Of a stretch of 64,000 nucleotides of DNA, positions 7,856 to 16,337 are shown piece by piece (the stretch's first letter is position 1; each line of letters opens with the position of its first letter). The notes below the pieces were generated by a model, which saw nothing but the letters and a program-made list of their open reading frames with translations, was not told where the DNA came from and searched no databases. Origin of the DNA: Candidatus Cohnella colombiensis (GTDB lineage Bacteria > Bacillota > Bacilli > Paenibacillales > Paenibacillaceae); assembly GCA_029203125.1 (NCBI GenBank), contig CP119317.1, forward strand, positions 4,026,001 to 4,090,000. The letters run 5' to 3'. Both the position numbers and the translations under genes were made by a program.

Positions 7856-9781
7856 ATGCATTTAATGTCAGTTGAAAATATATCAAAGAGCTATACAGAA
7901 AAGATGCTGTTTGAAAATGTCACTTTCGGTGTAGAATCTGGCGATAAGATCGGGATTATCGGAGTGAATGGAACAGGCAAATCTACGCTACTCAAAGTGA
8001 TTGCAGGGCTCGAACAGCCAGATACCGGCAACATCTCGATGGGTAGATCAGTAAAGCTTCGGATGCTCTCGCAAGATCCCATCTTCGCGGCAGAAGAGAC
8101 CGCTTTAGAGCACGTACTCGGAGGCGACTCTCCGCAGTTAGAGGCAGTAAGAGAGCATGCTGAGCTTTTGCTCGCTTTGGAGTTAAAGCCGAATGACGAG
8201 GCTTTGCAGCAACGATTGATCGTTGTGAATCAGCATATGGATGAACTAAATGCATGGGAGCTAGAAAGTGAAGCGAAGTCTGTGCTCACGAAGCTCGGCA
8301 TTGAACAATATAACGTCAAGGTGGCGACTTTGTCGGGTGGACAACGGAAGCGCGTAGCGATGGCTGCGGCGCTTCTTCAGTCATCGGATATCTTAATTTT
8401 GGATGAGCCGACAAACCATATCGATAACGATTCGGTCGCGTGGCTCGAAAGCATGCTCCAGAAGCGCAAAGGTGCGCTGCTCATGATTACGCATGATCGG
8501 TATTTTCTAGATCGGGTCAGCAATCGTGTCATTGAGCTAGATCAGGGCAAAGCGTATTTCTATGAAGCGAACTATAGCCGGTTTTTGGAGCTGAAGCTAG
8601 AACGCGAAGAACGAGAGTCTGCAACTGAAGCGAAGCGTCAAAATTTGTTGCGCAATGAGCTCGCGTGGATTCGTAGAGGTGCGCAAGCGCGCTCGACGAA
8701 ACAGAAAGCGAGAATTGATCGATTCGAAGCGTTAAAGGCGCAGACTCCGAAGGCTTCTGGAGGCAAGCTCGATGTATCGGTCGTGTCTGCAAGATTGGGA
8801 CGAAAGATTATCGAAATTGAGCATATGACAAAGCGGTTTGGCGAGCGTACGTTAATTCGCGATTTGAGCTACATTGCAGTACCCGAGGATCGCGTAGGCA
8901 TTGTCGGACGCAATGGTAGTGGCAAGTCGACGCTTTTGAAGCTAATTGCGGGGATGCTTACTCCTGATGAAGGTACGGTTGAACTTGGATCGACGGTAAA
9001 GCTGGGCTGGTTCAGTCAAGAGCATGAAGAGATGAACGAGTCGCTTCGTGTGATGGAATATATTCGCGAAGGTGCGGAGCAAGTTAAGCTATTGGATGGG
9101 TCGACGCTTTCAGCGGGTCAGATGCTCGAACGGTTTCTTTTTTCATCGGATATGCAGTGGACTGTAATCTCGAAGCTATCGGGTGGAGAAAAGCGTCGAT
9201 TACAGCTACTTCGAGTATTGATGAATGCGCCGAACGTGCTATTGCTCGATGAACCAACGAATGATCTCGATATTGCGACATTGACGGTGCTCGAGGATTA
9301 TTTGGATGACTATCTGGGTGTAGTTCTCACTGTATCGCATGATCGGTATTTCCTGGATCGTATTGCAGATCGCATCTTAGCATTCGAAGGTGAGGGTGTC
9401 ATTACCCACCATACGGGCAACTACACAGATTACCAAGCTTATGCTGCAAAGCAAGAACAGGCTGAATCAGCACTGCAGAAGCCATCGGTAGAGGCGACTT
9501 CTGCAGTGACTGATTCATCGAGAACGGATGGCAGAGGTCGTGCGCTCAAGATGAGCTTTAAGGACCAGCGCGACTTTGAGCAGATTGATGGCTGGATTGC
9601 AGATACTGAAGCAGCTATTACTTCGGTGGCTGCGCAGATGGAGCTTGCGAGCAGTGATTCTGTCCGTTTGCAGGAGCTTGCATCGGAGCAGCAAGGTTTA
9701 GAACAAAAGCTGGATCAGCTTTTGGAGCGTTGGACGGAACTGAATGAGCTGGCTGAGCAAATTGAATTGAACAAGAAGTAA
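7856..9781 (+). CDS. ABC-F ATPase, Uup/YfmR-like
   Basis: A 641-residue soluble protein with two ABC ATPase domains and no membrane segments. Walker A motifs are GVNGTGKST (about residue 40) and GRNGSGKST (about 360); ABC signatures are LSGGQRKR and LSGGEKRR, each followed by LDEPTN Walker B. A charged linker between domains (residues about 240-290, rich in RRGAQARSTKQKARI) is the P-site tRNA interaction motif region of ABC-F proteins. The C-terminal roughly 80 residues form a predicted coiled coil (FEQIDGWIADTEAAI onward), as in Uup/YfmR. Family members act on ribosomes, relieving stalls. An antibiotic-resistance role is possible but unproven. A terminator follows. Confidence 0.9.
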   Translation: MHLMSVENISKSYTEKMLFENVTFGVESGDKIGIIGVNGTGKSTLLKVIAGLEQPDTGNISMGRSVKLRMLSQDPIFAAEETALEHVLGGDSPQLEAVREHAELLLALELKPNDEALQQRLIVVNQHMDELNAWELESEAKSVLTKLGIEQYNVKVATLSGGQRKRVAMAAALLQSSDILILDEPTNHIDNDSVAWLESMLQKRKGALLMITHDRYFLDRVSNRVIELDQGKAYFYEANYSRFLELKLEREERESATEAKRQNLLRNELAWIRRGAQARSTKQKARIDRFEALKAQTPKASGGKLDVSVVSARLGRKIIEIEHMTKRFGERTLIRDLSYIAVPEDRVGIVGRNGSGKSTLLKLIAGMLTPDEGTVELGSTVKLGWFSQEHEEMNESLRVMEYIREGAEQVKLLDGSTLSAGQMLERFLFSSDMQWTVISKLSGGEKRRLQLLRVLMNAPNVLLLDEPTNDLDIATLTVLEDYLDDYLGVVLTVSHDRYFLDRIADRILAFEGEGVITHHTGNYTDYQAYAAKQEQAESALQKPSVEATSAVTDSSRTDGRGRALKMSFKDQRDFEQIDGWIADTEAAITSVAAQMELASSDSVRLQELASEQQGLEQKLDQLLERWTELNELAEQIELNKK

Positions 9782-9840
9782 TTGTTGATACACGCTTTCG
9801 TGTCTTTCCGTATGTTTGAGGGATGACTGTGTGTAGATGA

Positions 9841-9878
9841 GGGGGGTGCAGGGATTTTCACTGTACCACCCTTTTTTT
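9841..9878 (+). terminator. Terminator downstream of the ABC-F gene
   Basis: GGGTGCAG pairs with CTG and CACCC around a short bulge, followed by seven T residues. It lies 60-95 bp after the ABC-F stop. Confidence 0.65.
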
Positions 9879-10018
9879 ATACCCCCCACCGAACACTCGA
9901 ATCCGCACAAATAAGTTTCTGGGAGTAACCAATTCGAGCAGAATGTGCGACATTGCGCGAATTAAGTTACTTCGAATAACCTATTTACTCCAAAACCCCC
10001 ACACTACCGCGTCCAGAA

Positions 10019-10044
10019 TAAGTCGGCCAAACCGACTTAAATGC
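10019..10044. repeat. Single copy of the AAGTCGG palindromic repeat
   Basis: TAAGTCGGCCAAACCGACTT followed by AAATGC is the reverse complement of the core of the seven-copy array at 28711-29057. It is a lone copy placed 23 bp upstream of the Fur-controlled promoter. The rest of 9879-10018 shows no gene. Confidence 0.8.
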
Positions 10045-10066
10045 CCAGAACGCACAATCAATTCAG

Positions 10067-10095
10067 TTGACATTTCCATTGAGAATAATTATCAT
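10067..10095 (+). promoter_or_regulatory. Fur-controlled promoter of the siderophore ATPase gene
   Basis: TTGACA (10067-10072) and TATCAT (10090-10095) have a 17-bp spacer. TGAGAATAATTATCA at 10080-10094 matches the 7-1-7 Fur box TGATAATNATTATCA at 13 of 14 positions and covers the -10. Iron repression by Fur is the expected consequence. Confidence 0.85.
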
Positions 10096-10144
10096 TTAAT
10101 GAGAAGAGTATATTGTAGCAACGTAATTAAAGGTAGGTGTTCGA

Positions 10145-11011
10145 ATGTCACGATTACGCACATCAGAATTGACTTTATCTTATGGCAATACACAAATCGT
10201 TCATGAGTTGAATGTGCATATACCGGATGGGCAAATTACAGCATTGGTCGGTGCGAATGGGTCTGGAAAATCGACGATCCTGAAATCAATGGCGCGAATA
10301 TTGAATCCTGCACAGGGAGGCGTATATTTGGATGGCAAGCTGATTCATCGCCAGCCAACGAAGGACGTGGCGAAGCAGCTAGCGATTTTGCCACAAAACC
10401 CGACATCACCTGATGGACTGACAGTGCGGGAGCTTGTTTCGTTCGGACGCTATCCTCATCTTAAAGGATTCGGCAATCTTTCCACAGAGGACAGAGCAAT
10501 CGTCGATTGGGCGTTACAAGCGACAGGGATGTCCATTTTCACCGATCGTGCGGTCGATCAATTGTCGGGAGGACAGCGCCAGCGAGCATGGATTGCGATG
10601 GCTCTGGCCCAAGGTACAGAAGTTCTGCTACTTGATGAGCCGACTACATTTTTGGATATGGCGCACCAGATGGAAGTAATGACACTCTTAGAGAAGCTGA
10701 ATCGTGAACAGCACCGAACAATCGTTATGGTCGTGCATGATTTGAATCATGCATCCAAATATGCAGAGCATCTCGTCGCTCTGAAGGAAGGTAAGGTTCT
10801 CTATGAAGGAAAGCCTGAAGATGTCATGACAAGTCATATGCTTCAAGACGTGTTCGGCATCGATGCGGACATCATCCCTGACCCGCGATCAGGCAAACCG
10901 CTATGTTTACCGTATGGACTTTCGACAGCTGAAGAGAAGAAAGTTACGGAAGTGACAACGAATCTAGATCACCATGCACATGATGAAAGACTCACGGCAA
11001 TCGCGAACTAA
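10145..11011 (+). CDS. yusV: Fe-siderophore ABC transporter ATPase, YusV/FecE-like, stand-alone
   Basis: 288 residues. FecE-class nucleotide-binding protein: Walker A GANGSGKST, Q-loop LAILPQNPTSPDGLTVRELVSFGRYPH, signature LSGGQRQRAWIAMALAQ, Walker B LLLDEPTTFLDMAHQ and H-loop VVHDLNHASKYAEH. The GRYPH element is typical of siderophore and haem importers. No permease or binding protein gene lies beside it, which recalls Bacillus subtilis YusV, an orphan ATPase shared by several siderophore permeases. A Fur box covers its promoter. The tail of about 30 residues is His/Asp/Glu-rich (LDHHAHDERL). The symbol is by analogy. Confidence 0.9.
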   Translation: MSRLRTSELTLSYGNTQIVHELNVHIPDGQITALVGANGSGKSTILKSMARILNPAQGGVYLDGKLIHRQPTKDVAKQLAILPQNPTSPDGLTVRELVSFGRYPHLKGFGNLSTEDRAIVDWALQATGMSIFTDRAVDQLSGGQRQRAWIAMALAQGTEVLLLDEPTTFLDMAHQMEVMTLLEKLNREQHRTIVMVVHDLNHASKYAEHLVALKEGKVLYEGKPEDVMTSHMLQDVFGIDADIIPDPRSGKPLCLPYGLSTAEEKKVTEVTTNLDHHAHDERLTAIAN

Positions 11012-11027
11012 ATGACTGATTCCTCAA

Positions 11028-11065
11028 AGCGTCTTAAGCGTCTAATAACGCAGAAGACGCTTTTC
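11028..11065 (+). terminator. Terminator of the yusV-like gene
   Basis: AGCGTCTT at 11028-11035 pairs with AAGACGCT at 11054-11061, with an inner GCGT/ACGC stem, then TTTC. Its inner part resembles the hairpin of the 65-bp repeats at 15779 and 59854. Confidence 0.8.
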
Positions 11066-11069
11066 TTGA

Positions 11070-11098
11070 TTTACACCATTCTCCTACATTGCTAGAAT
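11070..11098 (+). promoter_or_regulatory. Promoter of the MoxR operon
   Basis: TTTACA (11070-11075) and TAGAAT (11093-11098) with a 17-bp spacer, 25 bp upstream of the MoxR start. It directly follows the upstream terminator. Confidence 0.6.
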
Positions 11099-11123
11099 TA
11101 GCATATAGGGGAGGTTGTTTTTA

Positions 11124-12086
11124 TTGGAAAAGGTAACTGCAGAGAAAGCGATTTCAGCAATGATTGCAAATGTGGGCTCGGTTGTCGTAGGGAAAGAGAT
11201 AGTGCTAGAGCATCTACTTATTGCGTTGCTTGCTTCTGGACATGTCATTCTTGAAGACGTTCCGGGTACGGGAAAAACACTACTAGCAAAGTCGCTAGCC
11301 AAAACACTCGATTGCGAAGTGCGCAGAATTCAATTCACAGCCGACTTGCTCCCTTCGGATGTTACAGGTATTAACTTTTACAACCTTCAGGCTGGGCAGT
11401 TCGAACTGCGGCGTGGCCCAGTATTTACGAATATATTGCTCGCAGATGAGCTTAATCGGGCAACGCCCCGTACACAATCAAGCTTGCTAGAATGTATGGA
11501 GGAGCGTCAAGTAACGATTGATGGACAGACGCATGCGCTGTCAGCGCCATTCCTCGTCATTGCAACGCAAAATCCAATCGATAATCAAGGCACATTCCCA
11601 TTGCCTGAGGCACAACTCGACCGCTTTATGCTCTGTGTCAACATGGGCTATCCATCCGTGGACGAGGAACGGGCAATTTTGAGGCGGTTCACGACCGGGG
11701 ATCCACTGAATACCTTGCAGAAGGTCGTCAGCCAGCAGGAGATCGTACAGCTACAACAGCTCGTCCCTCAAACGCATGTCAGTGAAGAGGTGTTGAAATA
11801 CTTATTAGCTATTATTACTGAAACAAGGTCAAACGCTGAAATCTCATTCGGTGCGAGTCCTCGCGCTAGCCTGCAACTGCTTAAGGCAGCACAAGCGCGT
11901 GCAGTGATTCATGGACGTGACTTTGTAACTCCAGACGATGTGAAAGCTCTAGTAAAGCCTGTTCTCGCGCACCGTCTTATTTTGAAAGATACATTCCGGG
12001 GCGAGGCAACGAGAGCGGATGTTATACTTGATCATCTCTTAGCGAATATTCCGGTTCCAACAGAGCTATCGCTTGGGTTGAAATAA
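11124..12086 (+). CDS. MoxR-family AAA+ ATPase
   Basis: About 320 residues. Walker A (EDVPGTGKTLLAKSLA), Walker B (NILLADELNRATPRTQSSLLECMEE) and sensor 1 (PFLVIATQNPIDNQGTFPLPEAQLDRF) are the MoxR hallmarks. MoxR proteins act as chaperones that assemble or activate complexes, often with von Willebrand-type partner proteins. The start is taken as TTG at 11124, 9 bp after AGGGGAGG; an earlier in-frame TTG at 11115 abuts the ribosome site. It begins a three-gene operon with a DUF58 protein 1 bp downstream and a DUF4129 membrane protein. Confidence 0.93.
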   Translation: MEKVTAEKAISAMIANVGSVVVGKEIVLEHLLIALLASGHVILEDVPGTGKTLLAKSLAKTLDCEVRRIQFTADLLPSDVTGINFYNLQAGQFELRRGPVFTNILLADELNRATPRTQSSLLECMEERQVTIDGQTHALSAPFLVIATQNPIDNQGTFPLPEAQLDRFMLCVNMGYPSVDEERAILRRFTTGDPLNTLQKVVSQQEIVQLQQLVPQTHVSEEVLKYLLAIITETRSNAEISFGASPRASLQLLKAAQARAVIHGRDFVTPDDVKALVKPVLAHRLILKDTFRGEATRADVILDHLLANIPVPTELSLGLK

Positions 12087-12087
12087 C

Positions 12088-13185
12088 ATGGCGATCCTGA
12101 TCTGGATCGTCCTAATTTTGTCGGTATGTGCTGTCATACAACGTAGGGTGTATCATTACTTTGGGCTCAAGTCTCTAACGTATTCGAGACAATTGAGCAC
12201 GGCTCAGGCATTCGTTGGACAGAAAATCTTGCTCACCGAGACGATATCCAATAGCAAGCGACTTCCAATGTCTTGGCTTCGCGTGGAGTCACAGCTACCT
12301 GCACAGTTGGTGTTCAAGCATCAAGAGAGGGATACAACGATAAATAGCGGCAATCAATTACAAAATCATGCGAGTCTTTTTACGATTCCGGCGTACACCG
12401 AGATTGTCCGTAAGCACGAAGTTGTGTGCATCCATCGGGGATGCTATCGGATTTCCAGCTTCACTCTTTCGTATGGTGACATCCTTGGCATAAAGAGTAA
12501 GACGGTCGCACAAGACGTTATCCAGGAGATCGTTGTCTTCCCGAAGATCATTGAATTGCGGGATTTTCCGCTGTCGGTGAGGCAGTTTATGCAAAGTATT
12601 CACAGCATGAACAGTCCATTGCGTGAAAATCACTACAATGTCTCTGGTGTTCGCCCTTATCAGGGTGGTGACTCGATGCGAATGATCAATTGGAGTGCAA
12701 CGGCGAAGACTGGAGAGCTGCTCGTGCACAAGCGAGAAAGTATGTGCAACAACGATCTTATTTTGCTTATTAATTCAGAGCTTTTAGACCAAGCGCACAA
12801 TCGGCGGCTAATGCCGGAGCAATTCGAACAGGTGCTCAGCTATGCGGCGTCAGCGAGTCAATATATGATTTCTAATGGTGGGAAAATAGGGCTGGTGTTC
12901 AACGGGCAAGTTGCGGGGAGGACGGAGTCTCTATTTCGTCTGCCTATTAAAGGTGGCACGTCGCATCTACAAGCGATATGGCAAGCGATGGCTCGGTTTG
13001 AGCCCGTAACGAGATTAGGCTTAACCTACGTTTTAGAGCAATTCATTGCAGAACAAGCGCGGAGTAACAACTATTTGCTCCTAACGGGGTTTATTGATCC
13101 GCAGCAGGAAGCGCTCATTGGGCAGCTTAGACGGATGGGCAACACAGTGGAGACTATGCTTCTGTATAAGGAGGTGGCCTCTTGA
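12088..13185 (+). CDS. DUF58 domain membrane-associated protein
   Basis: 365 residues with an N-terminal hydrophobic segment (AILIWIVLILSVCAVIQ) followed by a long extracytoplasmic or cytoplasmic region. The DUF58 hallmark GVRPYQGGDSMRMINWSATAKTG followed by ELLVHKRE lies near residues 188-218, and the rest resembles a vWA-like fold. DUF58 proteins are the usual partners of MoxR ATPases and have been linked to envelope function. The gene starts one base after the MoxR stop, and its own stop overlaps the next start by 4 bp, so it is tightly coupled in the operon. Confidence 0.9.
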   Translation: MAILIWIVLILSVCAVIQRRVYHYFGLKSLTYSRQLSTAQAFVGQKILLTETISNSKRLPMSWLRVESQLPAQLVFKHQERDTTINSGNQLQNHASLFTIPAYTEIVRKHEVVCIHRGCYRISSFTLSYGDILGIKSKTVAQDVIQEIVVFPKIIELRDFPLSVRQFMQSIHSMNSPLRENHYNVSGVRPYQGGDSMRMINWSATAKTGELLVHKRESMCNNDLILLINSELLDQAHNRRLMPEQFEQVLSYAASASQYMISNGGKIGLVFNGQVAGRTESLFRLPIKGGTSHLQAIWQAMARFEPVTRLGLTYVLEQFIAEQARSNNYLLLTGFIDPQQEALIGQLRRMGNTVETMLLYKEVAS

Positions 13186-14459
13186 TGGCTCAGACCGGGA
13201 ATAGCTTGCGCTCGTTAGCAGGCAGATTATTATTCGAAATGCTACTCTGGATTCCTGTCTGGATGATTTTGACCTCGATATACATGTTCAATTCACCTCT
13301 ATTGCTCTTGATGGGTACGGGTGGTCTATTTCTGCTCGGCTATGTGCTAGCTCAGCTGCCTGCGCCCTGGAGCAGGCTACTTAGAGTGGGAGTAATTGTG
13401 GCAATTGGCATTAGTGGATTGATTCTGTATAATCCTATTTTCCTTGTGGCTCTGTGGTGGTGTGTATCATTCTGGAGGGGACGATATATATACTTATCGT
13501 CAGGGCACTACGCTCTGGCTAGTTTCATAAGCGCAGCAGCTGTATTTGTCGCAAGCAATACTACTTCCGTATCAGGTGATCGAATTTTATTTATCGGTCT
13601 ATCGATCGGTTGGCTCATCGTTTGGTTTTTCAGCTACAATCACAGCTTAATTGACGAAGCGGCGCTGAGAGGCAGTCTTGCAACACGTGGGGTGAGACGA
13701 GCGAATCGTAAGTATGTCATCGGCTTTCTTGTCGTCGGACTGTGCCTCTTCGCGGCTACTGTTAGCTACGGTACACAACTCCTAAAGCCCCCTTACTTAA
13801 AAATAGAGCTACCGGACATGTCGCGGGAGGAACCGCCACTGCAGCTGGATCGGGCATTCCCTGAAATGCTTGAGGGAGATGAGGTGCGTGAGCCATCGAT
13901 TATTGGAGAGATTCTCACAAAAATTGTCATTATAGTCGCTGCTATAGGTTTGTTTTTCTATATTCGAATGATGTGGCGAGCGAGCGATTGGTCGTGGAAA
14001 TCGCTGATCGCTGCAATTCGCCGTTGGTTTACTCGCGAAAGGGACACTTACGATCAGCTGCCCTATGAGGAGGAGATTCGCAGCATTGCGAAAGATAGGA
14101 AGTTAGGTAGGTGGGACAAGCTGTTCCATAAATCAAATGGTGAGCGTAAATGGAAAGAGCTGAACGATACGGAGAAGGTTAGACGGCTTTATGAGGAAGC
14201 TGTTCATCGAGGAATGTTGCACGGTTTCACATTCCGTAAAGGGAATACCCCCGCAGAGACGTTAGCGGAGCTGGATTCTTGGCATTTGGCCAAACAAGCA
14301 GAAGGCCCCGCTAAGGGGGCCTCTTATTGGAATTGGTATATGTCATTCAGAGAAATGCTCGCGATGTTATACGAGAAAGCGAGATACAGTCCGCATGAGA
14401 TTGAGCAGCAGGAGCTTAAGCATCTCGTGAAGGGCCATCCGGAGCATGATCAGCTCTGA
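13182..14459 (+). CDS. Multi-spanning membrane protein with C-terminal DUF4129-like domain
   Basis: 425 residues. The N-terminal about 120 residues hold several hydrophobic helices (for example LLFEMLLWIPVWMILTSIYM), with further helices at about 150-200 and 245-262 (ILTKIVIIVAAIGLFFYIRMMW). The C-terminal cytoplasmic 150 residues resemble DUF4129: RRLYEEAVHRGMLHGFTFRKGNTPAETLAEL ending in YEKARYSPHEIEQQEL. In many MoxR-DUF58 operons the third gene carries a transglutaminase-like domain before DUF4129. Here no Cys-His-Asp transglutaminase core is visible, so that module seems lost or never present. The ATGA overlap with the DUF58 gene indicates coupling. Confidence 0.78.
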   Translation: MMAQTGNSLRSLAGRLLFEMLLWIPVWMILTSIYMFNSPLLLLMGTGGLFLLGYVLAQLPAPWSRLLRVGVIVAIGISGLILYNPIFLVALWWCVSFWRGRYIYLSSGHYALASFISAAAVFVASNTTSVSGDRILFIGLSIGWLIVWFFSYNHSLIDEAALRGSLATRGVRRANRKYVIGFLVVGLCLFAATVSYGTQLLKPPYLKIELPDMSREEPPLQLDRAFPEMLEGDEVREPSIIGEILTKIVIIVAAIGLFFYIRMMWRASDWSWKSLIAAIRRWFTRERDTYDQLPYEEEIRSIAKDRKLGRWDKLFHKSNGERKWKELNDTEKVRRLYEEAVHRGMLHGFTFRKGNTPAETLAELDSWHLAKQAEGPAKGASYWNWYMSFREMLAMLYEKARYSPHEIEQQELKHLVKGHPEHDQL

Positions 14460-14464
14460 ACCAA

Positions 14465-15394
14465 CTATTTGACGATTGCTGGAAGTGCCTGGTTAGCTGT
14501 GATGAGCTCTTCAACGGTAACGAAGGAGTAATCTTTAGCAGTAAGGTCTTCGATAATCTTCGGGAGCAGATCAATCGTATTGTCTAAAGCATTTTTACGA
14601 CCGCCGAACGAATGCAGTAGAATGATTCCGCCAGGATGCGTATTTTTCATCACATTCTTATACATGTCTTTAACAGAAGTCCCTGCCCAATCGCGCGTAT
14701 CTACTGTCCAATAGACGTGCAGCATCTCGCGTTCGTGCAACGCATCAAGCACACTTTTGGATATTGCACCGGTAGGTGCGCGCAATAACGTTGGTGTAAT
14801 GCCAGTAGCTTCATAGATTGCCTTCTGAGTCTTATCGATTTCTACGCTTAACGCTTTAGGCGGTAGCTTAGTCAAATTTTTGTGATCCCAGGAATGATTG
14901 GCGATCGTGTGTCCCTCATCCACGATGCGCTGAGCAATTTCAGGATATTTCTCAACTTGCGTTCCAACTAGAAAAAATGTAGCCTTAATCCCATATTTCT
15001 TCAAAATATCGAGCACTTGTGGTGTATATTTCCGATCAGGACCATCGTCGAACGTGAGTGAGATGAGGTTCTTTTTTGTGCTTGCCTCTGGCTTTACCTT
15101 GTCAGGCTTCACAGGTTTATTTACCGTTATCTCTTGATTCGCCGTCTGTTCATGCCCGTTCGGTTTAGGTATAGGTGATACGACATATTCAGCAGGAGGT
15201 GGGCTAATTTGTTCAAGGGGGAGAGGAGAGCTAATGCTAGGTGGTTCTTCAGCTGCTGCAATCTCATGAACTTCTGTACCTGGGTATAGGTTTAAGTCAG
15301 ATTCCTTGATGACCAGTCCGCCAACGACCAGTAGACCCATAACCAGAATCATCCCAAGTCGTCTCCGTCGTTTAGTTACACGTGTAATTCTCAT
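14465..15394 (-). CDS. Membrane-anchored polysaccharide deacetylase (NodB homology)
   Basis: About 309 residues: a basic N-terminus, one membrane anchor (GMILVMGLLVVGGLVI), a Pro/Lys/Glu-rich linker of about 80 residues, then a NodB-type CE4 domain. Catalytic motifs are visible: LTFDDGP (catalytic Asp and metal Asp), NHSWDH (two His ligands), RAPTG, VDTRDWAGT and LLHSFGG. The RAPTG and LLHSF motifs vary slightly from RPPYG and LLHD. Such enzymes remove N-acetyl groups from peptidoglycan or related glycans outside the cell, often in sporulation. The start at 15394 follows a GGGGGAA ribosome site; the earlier ATG at 15415 would place the site inside the gene. It converges on the MoxR operon. 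Confidence 0.9.
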   Translation of the reverse strand: MRITRVTKRRRRLGMILVMGLLVVGGLVIKESDLNLYPGTEVHEIAAAEEPPSISSPLPLEQISPPPAEYVVSPIPKPNGHEQTANQEITVNKPVKPDKVKPEASTKKNLISLTFDDGPDRKYTPQVLDILKKYGIKATFFLVGTQVEKYPEIAQRIVDEGHTIANHSWDHKNLTKLPPKALSVEIDKTQKAIYEATGITPTLLRAPTGAISKSVLDALHEREMLHVYWTVDTRDWAGTSVKDMYKNVMKNTHPGGIILLHSFGGRKNALDNTIDLLPKIIEDLTAKDYSFVTVEELITANQALPAIVK

Positions 15395-15627
15395 TTCAAA
15401 TTCCCCCATCTCCAATGCCCTATTCAGCTCTCAATATTAAATGAATTCCTTTGTTTAAATAGACGCTTCAATTCGCAAAATGGTTTGATGATTTTGTCGG
15501 GATTTCAACATTATTTTTGTAGACTTGTCCTCTTAAACCAGCGACAAATAGTTCTATTTACATAGAGAAGAAGTCGAAAGGTAGGAATTTAGAATGGTAA
15601 ATGCGGACTCAAATAGGAAAGGCTAGA

Positions 15628-15746
15628 TATAATATCCAAATAACACCAAGGATTGACTCTAGGGTTCTAATGCGAGTCTGAAGGTTATGGTAAGAAGAGG
15701 CATCTCCCCGATCATTGTGGATTGGAGGAAGCCTCTTCTTTTGTTT
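15628..15746 (+). ncRNA. Candidate small RNA or leader ending in a terminator
   Basis: In the 495-bp gap between the deacetylase and the DUF6509-like gene, a perfect TATAAT at 15628-15633 lies about 100 bp before a strong hairpin. That hairpin pairs AAGAAGAGGC at 15692-15701 with GCCTCTTCTT at 15731-15740 and is followed by TT. Between them GACTC/GAGTC enclose CTAGGGTTC. The -35 region is weak and no known riboswitch class could be assigned. It may be a short independent RNA. Confidence 0.35.
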
Positions 15747-15778
15747 AGTCATACAGAATTTATTAGTTTCACATTAAT

Positions 15779-15843
15779 CATTATCTGTATGACCTCCGCA
15801 AAGCTTCTTCAGCGCCCAAAGGCGCCGAAGTCGTGTTTGCTTG
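15779..15843 (+). repeat. 65-bp dispersed hairpin repeat, copy 1
   Basis: CATTATCTGTATGACCTCC, then GCAAAGCTTCTTCAGCG, recurs with few changes at 59854-59919. The hairpin is CTTC-A-GCGCC-CAAA-GGCGC-C-GAAG, followed by a T-rich tail. In copy 2 the inner pair C-G is T-A on both sides, a compensatory change. Each copy lies just upstream of a gene (46 bp here). Confidence 0.8.
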
Positions 15844-15889
15844 GCGTTTACTGTATAATGGAGCTTAATATGTTCGGAGGGATGATTGC

Positions 15890-16180
15890 ATGCTTACAGT
15901 TTCAAAACACAGTGTGGAATACGTGAAAGACCCGTTTGGGATCTTGTCTGGCAAACGCTACGAGTTCGTGCTCGATCTGGAGATTGAGGAGGACGATGAG
16001 CTTTACCTAGAGCAAGGAGTAAATGCGAAAGTCGTTTATAAGGTGGACGAGGAGAAATCGGGGATACTCACCTGTGATCTATATGAAAGAACGACAGATC
16101 GATACATTAGTATGGATTTAGAGGATGAGGAGTTAGTCGCTCTTGCGGAGTTCTGTAAAAATAATTTACCTGCGGAATAG
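15890..16180 (+). CDS. Small acidic protein, DUF6509-like
   Basis: 96 residues, acidic, no signal or membrane segment, beginning MLTVSKHSVEYVKDPFGILSGKRYEFVLDLEIEEDDEL. This pattern matches small Paenibacillus/Bacillus proteins annotated as DUF6509; function is unknown. The start at 15890 has a GGAGGGATG ribosome site, and a TATAAT at about 15853 precedes it. The gene is preceded by a dispersed hairpin repeat and followed by a bidirectional terminator shared with the convergent NlpC/P60 gene. Confidence 0.75.
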   Translation: MLTVSKHSVEYVKDPFGILSGKRYEFVLDLEIEEDDELYLEQGVNAKVVYKVDEEKSGILTCDLYERTTDRYISMDLEDEELVALAEFCKNNLPAE

Positions 16181-16234
16181 TGTATGTGCTCGTGTAATTC
16201 ACAGGGGGGTCCCTATGTGACCTTATAGGTAGCT

Positions 16235-16259
16235 TAGTGATAAAAAGTGTCACTGCGTG
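16235..16259. repeat. 25-bp dispersed repeat, copy 1
   Basis: TAGTGATAAAAAGTGTCACT followed by GCGTG recurs at 28672-28696 with one mismatch. Both copies are intergenic. No function is apparent. Confidence 0.6.
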
Positions 16260-16284
16260 CATCGATCGAGGCGAAATCGATACC

Positions 16285-16328
16285 ATAAAAAAACTGTCTC
16301 ATAAGTTTTCACTTAGAGACAGTTTTTT
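16285..16328. terminator. Bidirectional terminator
   Basis: AAAAAACTGTCTC and GAGACAGTTTTTT form a 13-bp stem with A/T tracts on both sides, between the DUF6509-like gene and the convergent nlpC/P60 gene. Confidence 0.9.
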
Positions 16329-16337
16329 CTATACAAA

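Noticed and set aside
15640..15700. Guanidine-I (ykkC) riboswitch
   Set aside because: Only CTAGGGTTC matches; the downstream conserved CUGGUCCGAGAG and GGGANAAAAGCCCGGGAGA-type blocks are missing, and the next gene is not an exporter or carboxylase.
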